From NCBI GenBank assembly GCA_946627575.1, contig CAMOVS010000073.1, positions 1 through 6,648 on the forward strand: a stretch of DNA of 6,648 nt. The letters are read 5' to 3'. The position numbers and the translations under genes were made by a program. This document shows, piece after piece, positions 5,937-6,648 of the stretch (position 1 is the stretch's first letter; every line of letters begins with the position of its first letter). The stretch is from an uncultured Lachnospiraceae bacterium. Its GTDB lineage: Bacteria; Bacillota; Clostridia; Lachnospirales; Lachnospiraceae. The notes under the pieces were generated by a model that was given only the letters and a program-made list of their open reading frames with translations, was not told the origin of the DNA and made no database searches.

Positions 5937-6422
5937 CTATTTTGATTTAATGAAAGTGTATGTATAATTCTTTCCTTCAGTTGTGCAACCAGTGGGGCCG
6001 TCATAAACATACAATATATATGACATTTTGATACCGGCATTTTTCTTTTTAGCCTTATTGAAAAACGCTTTGGTTTTTTTGTAATTATAGCCAACTCCCT
6101 TGGCATAATACCATAATAGCTTTAGCTGCACCGAGGATAATGATGGTGACTTGGTTTTTTTAGAGAACTTTTTATATAGATCCATTAAATCGTCAATCCT
6201 TTTTATAGTTTTATTATATGAATCACAAAACTTGACAATACTTCTGCAGTGTTTTGCACTATATGTTACAGTTATTCTTTTTTTTGAAAGTAAATGTTTT
6301 TGTATTTTACAATAATCCCCTCCAATTTGGGCATGAACGTTAGCTGTGGTTGCCTGAGCAGTAAATGAGAATGTCATGATAGCCATAAGAAGATATATAA
6401 TACCTTTTTTTATCTTTTTCAT
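5937..6422 (-). CDS. Small basic secreted protein with four cysteines, function unknown
   Basis: This gene encodes 161 residues from ATG 6422-6420, with AAAGGAG (6439-6433) 10 bases upstream. An in-frame TTG at 6431-6429 sits against the Shine-Dalgarno and is rejected. A signal peptide is clear: MKKIKKG, a hydrophobic core at 8-21, then likely cleavage after AQA (22-24) or VHA (29-31). No lipobox or cell-wall sorting signal is seen. The mature part has four cysteines (38, 59, 66, 146), enough for two disulfides, and is very lysine-rich (for example KKFSKKTK, FFNKAKKKN), giving a high expected pI. The middle (about 62-125) looks helical, and the C-terminus (about 133-158) looks like beta strands (SYILYVYDGPTGC, YTYTFIK). 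I recognise no family. The coding sequence is much more AT-rich than fruKA, which suggests acquired DNA or rapid evolution. An exported effector, binding protein or antimicrobial function would all be speculation. Confidence 0.75.
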   Translation of the reverse strand: MKKIKKGIIYLLMAIMTFSFTAQATTANVHAQIGGDYCKIQKHLLSKKRITVTYSAKHCRSIVKFCDSYNKTIKRIDDLMDLYKKFSKKTKSPSLSSVQLKLLWYYAKGVGYNYKKTKAFFNKAKKKNAGIKMSYILYVYDGPTGCTTEGKNYTYTFIKSK

Positions 6423-6448
6423 AATGTTCAAACTCCTTTCTATAACAA

Positions 6449-6476
6449 ATTATAAAAGAGATCAAAGAATTATCGA
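6449..6476 (-). promoter_or_regulatory. Candidate promoter of the secreted-protein gene
   Basis: On the minus strand a perfect TATAAT (6454-6449) has TCGATA (6476-6471, 4 of 6 to the -35 consensus) 16 bases upstream. The start would be near 6442, leaving a leader of about 20 bases that contains AAAGGAG. The -10 is convincing in form, but the area is AT-rich and the -35 is weak. Confidence 0.45.
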
Positions 6477-6479
6477 AAT

Positions 6480-6489
6480 ACGCCGGCGT
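6480..6489. repeat. GC-rich 10-bp perfect palindrome upstream of the secreted-protein gene
   Basis: ACGCCGGCGT reads the same on both strands. It stands out because the surrounding 150 bases are strongly AT-rich. It abuts the upstream side of the candidate -35 (6476-6471), a position suited to an activator or repressor site. No second copy was found in the window. Confidence 0.35.
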
Positions 6490-6563
6490 GTTTATGCTTG
6501 TATATTATCACAAAGGGATTTCAAATCTGTAATTTATAGTTTCCTAAGGTGATTTGTAAAAAG

Positions 6564-6595
6564 ACAGCTGCCGCTCTTTGCGGCGGCTGTTTTTT
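6564..6595. terminator. Intrinsic hairpin terminator with no evident gene
   Basis: ACAGCTGCCGC (6564-6574) pairs with GCGGCGGCTGT (6580-6590) through one T-G wobble around a TCTTT loop, followed by TTTTTT (6590-6595). On the minus strand the stem is followed by C then TTTTT, so it may work both ways. No plus-strand gene ends here: fruA has its own terminator far upstream and the gene between is on the other strand. It may insulate the promoter at 6604 or end a small RNA. Confidence 0.75.
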
Positions 6596-6603
6596 AATCT
6601 ATG

Positions 6604-6632
6604 TTGACTTTCCCCCGTCATAAAATTATAAT
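6604..6632 (+). promoter_or_regulatory. Near-consensus sigma-A promoter driving a gene beyond the window
   Basis: TTGACT (6604-6609, 5 of 6) and TATAAT (6627-6632, perfect) are separated by exactly 17 bases. Transcription would start near 6639 and run out of the window. The target gene is not visible. The hairpin just upstream would shield it from read-through. Confidence 0.75.
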
Positions 6633-6648
6633 CATAGTGAGATAGAAT

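Overview
The window looks like chromosomal DNA of a low-to-moderate GC Firmicute. A clostridial, Lachnospiraceae-type genome is my best guess. The evidence is the Gram-positive purine-rich ribosome binding sites (AAAGGAGG, AAAGGAG), the sigma-A type promoters, the frequent rho-independent hairpins, an HPr-family protein that keeps the regulatory serine motif, and a fructose PTS permease with fused EIIA, EIIB and EIIC. No rRNA, tRNA, CRISPR array or insertion sequence is visible.

Layout, left to right. (1) Positions 1-212 hold the 3' end of an HPr-family phosphocarrier gene on the plus strand. It ends at a hairpin shared with (2), a convergent minus-strand gene (363-1217). That gene encodes a zinc-ribbon protein anchored by one membrane helix, with an unrecognised outer domain. 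Its promoter (TTGACA-17-TATACT) is followed at once by a perfect 10+10 inverted repeat. (3) A divergent intergenic region of about 295 bases leads to a plus-strand AI-2E-family (YdgG/TqsA/PerM type) membrane protein, 1513-2739, closed by a strong terminator. (4) A fructose utilisation operon follows, fruK (2933-3850) then fruA (3901-5856), with an extended -10 promoter and a degenerate cre-like site between that promoter and fruK. (5) A convergent AT-rich gene (5937-6422, minus) encodes a small, basic, secreted four-cysteine protein of unknown function and shares a bidirectional terminator with fruA. (6) The last 225 bases hold that gene's upstream region, a GC-rich palindrome, another hairpin terminator and a near-consensus plus-strand promoter that drives something beyond the window.

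Functional logic. FruA takes up fructose and phosphorylates it to fructose-1-phosphate, using phosphate from PEP via enzyme I and an HPr. FruK then converts fructose-1-phosphate to fructose-1,6-bisphosphate for glycolysis. The DeoR-type repressor FruR that often heads such operons is absent here, so control must come from elsewhere. The partial HPr paralogue upstream keeps the Ser46 regulatory motif but has an atypical catalytic loop, and it may be a regulatory rather than a general HPr.

I do not see a clearly new multi-gene system. The points most worth a second look are the atypical HPr, the dyad over the zinc-ribbon gene's start of transcription, and the AT-rich secreted protein with its palindrome and unexplained terminator.
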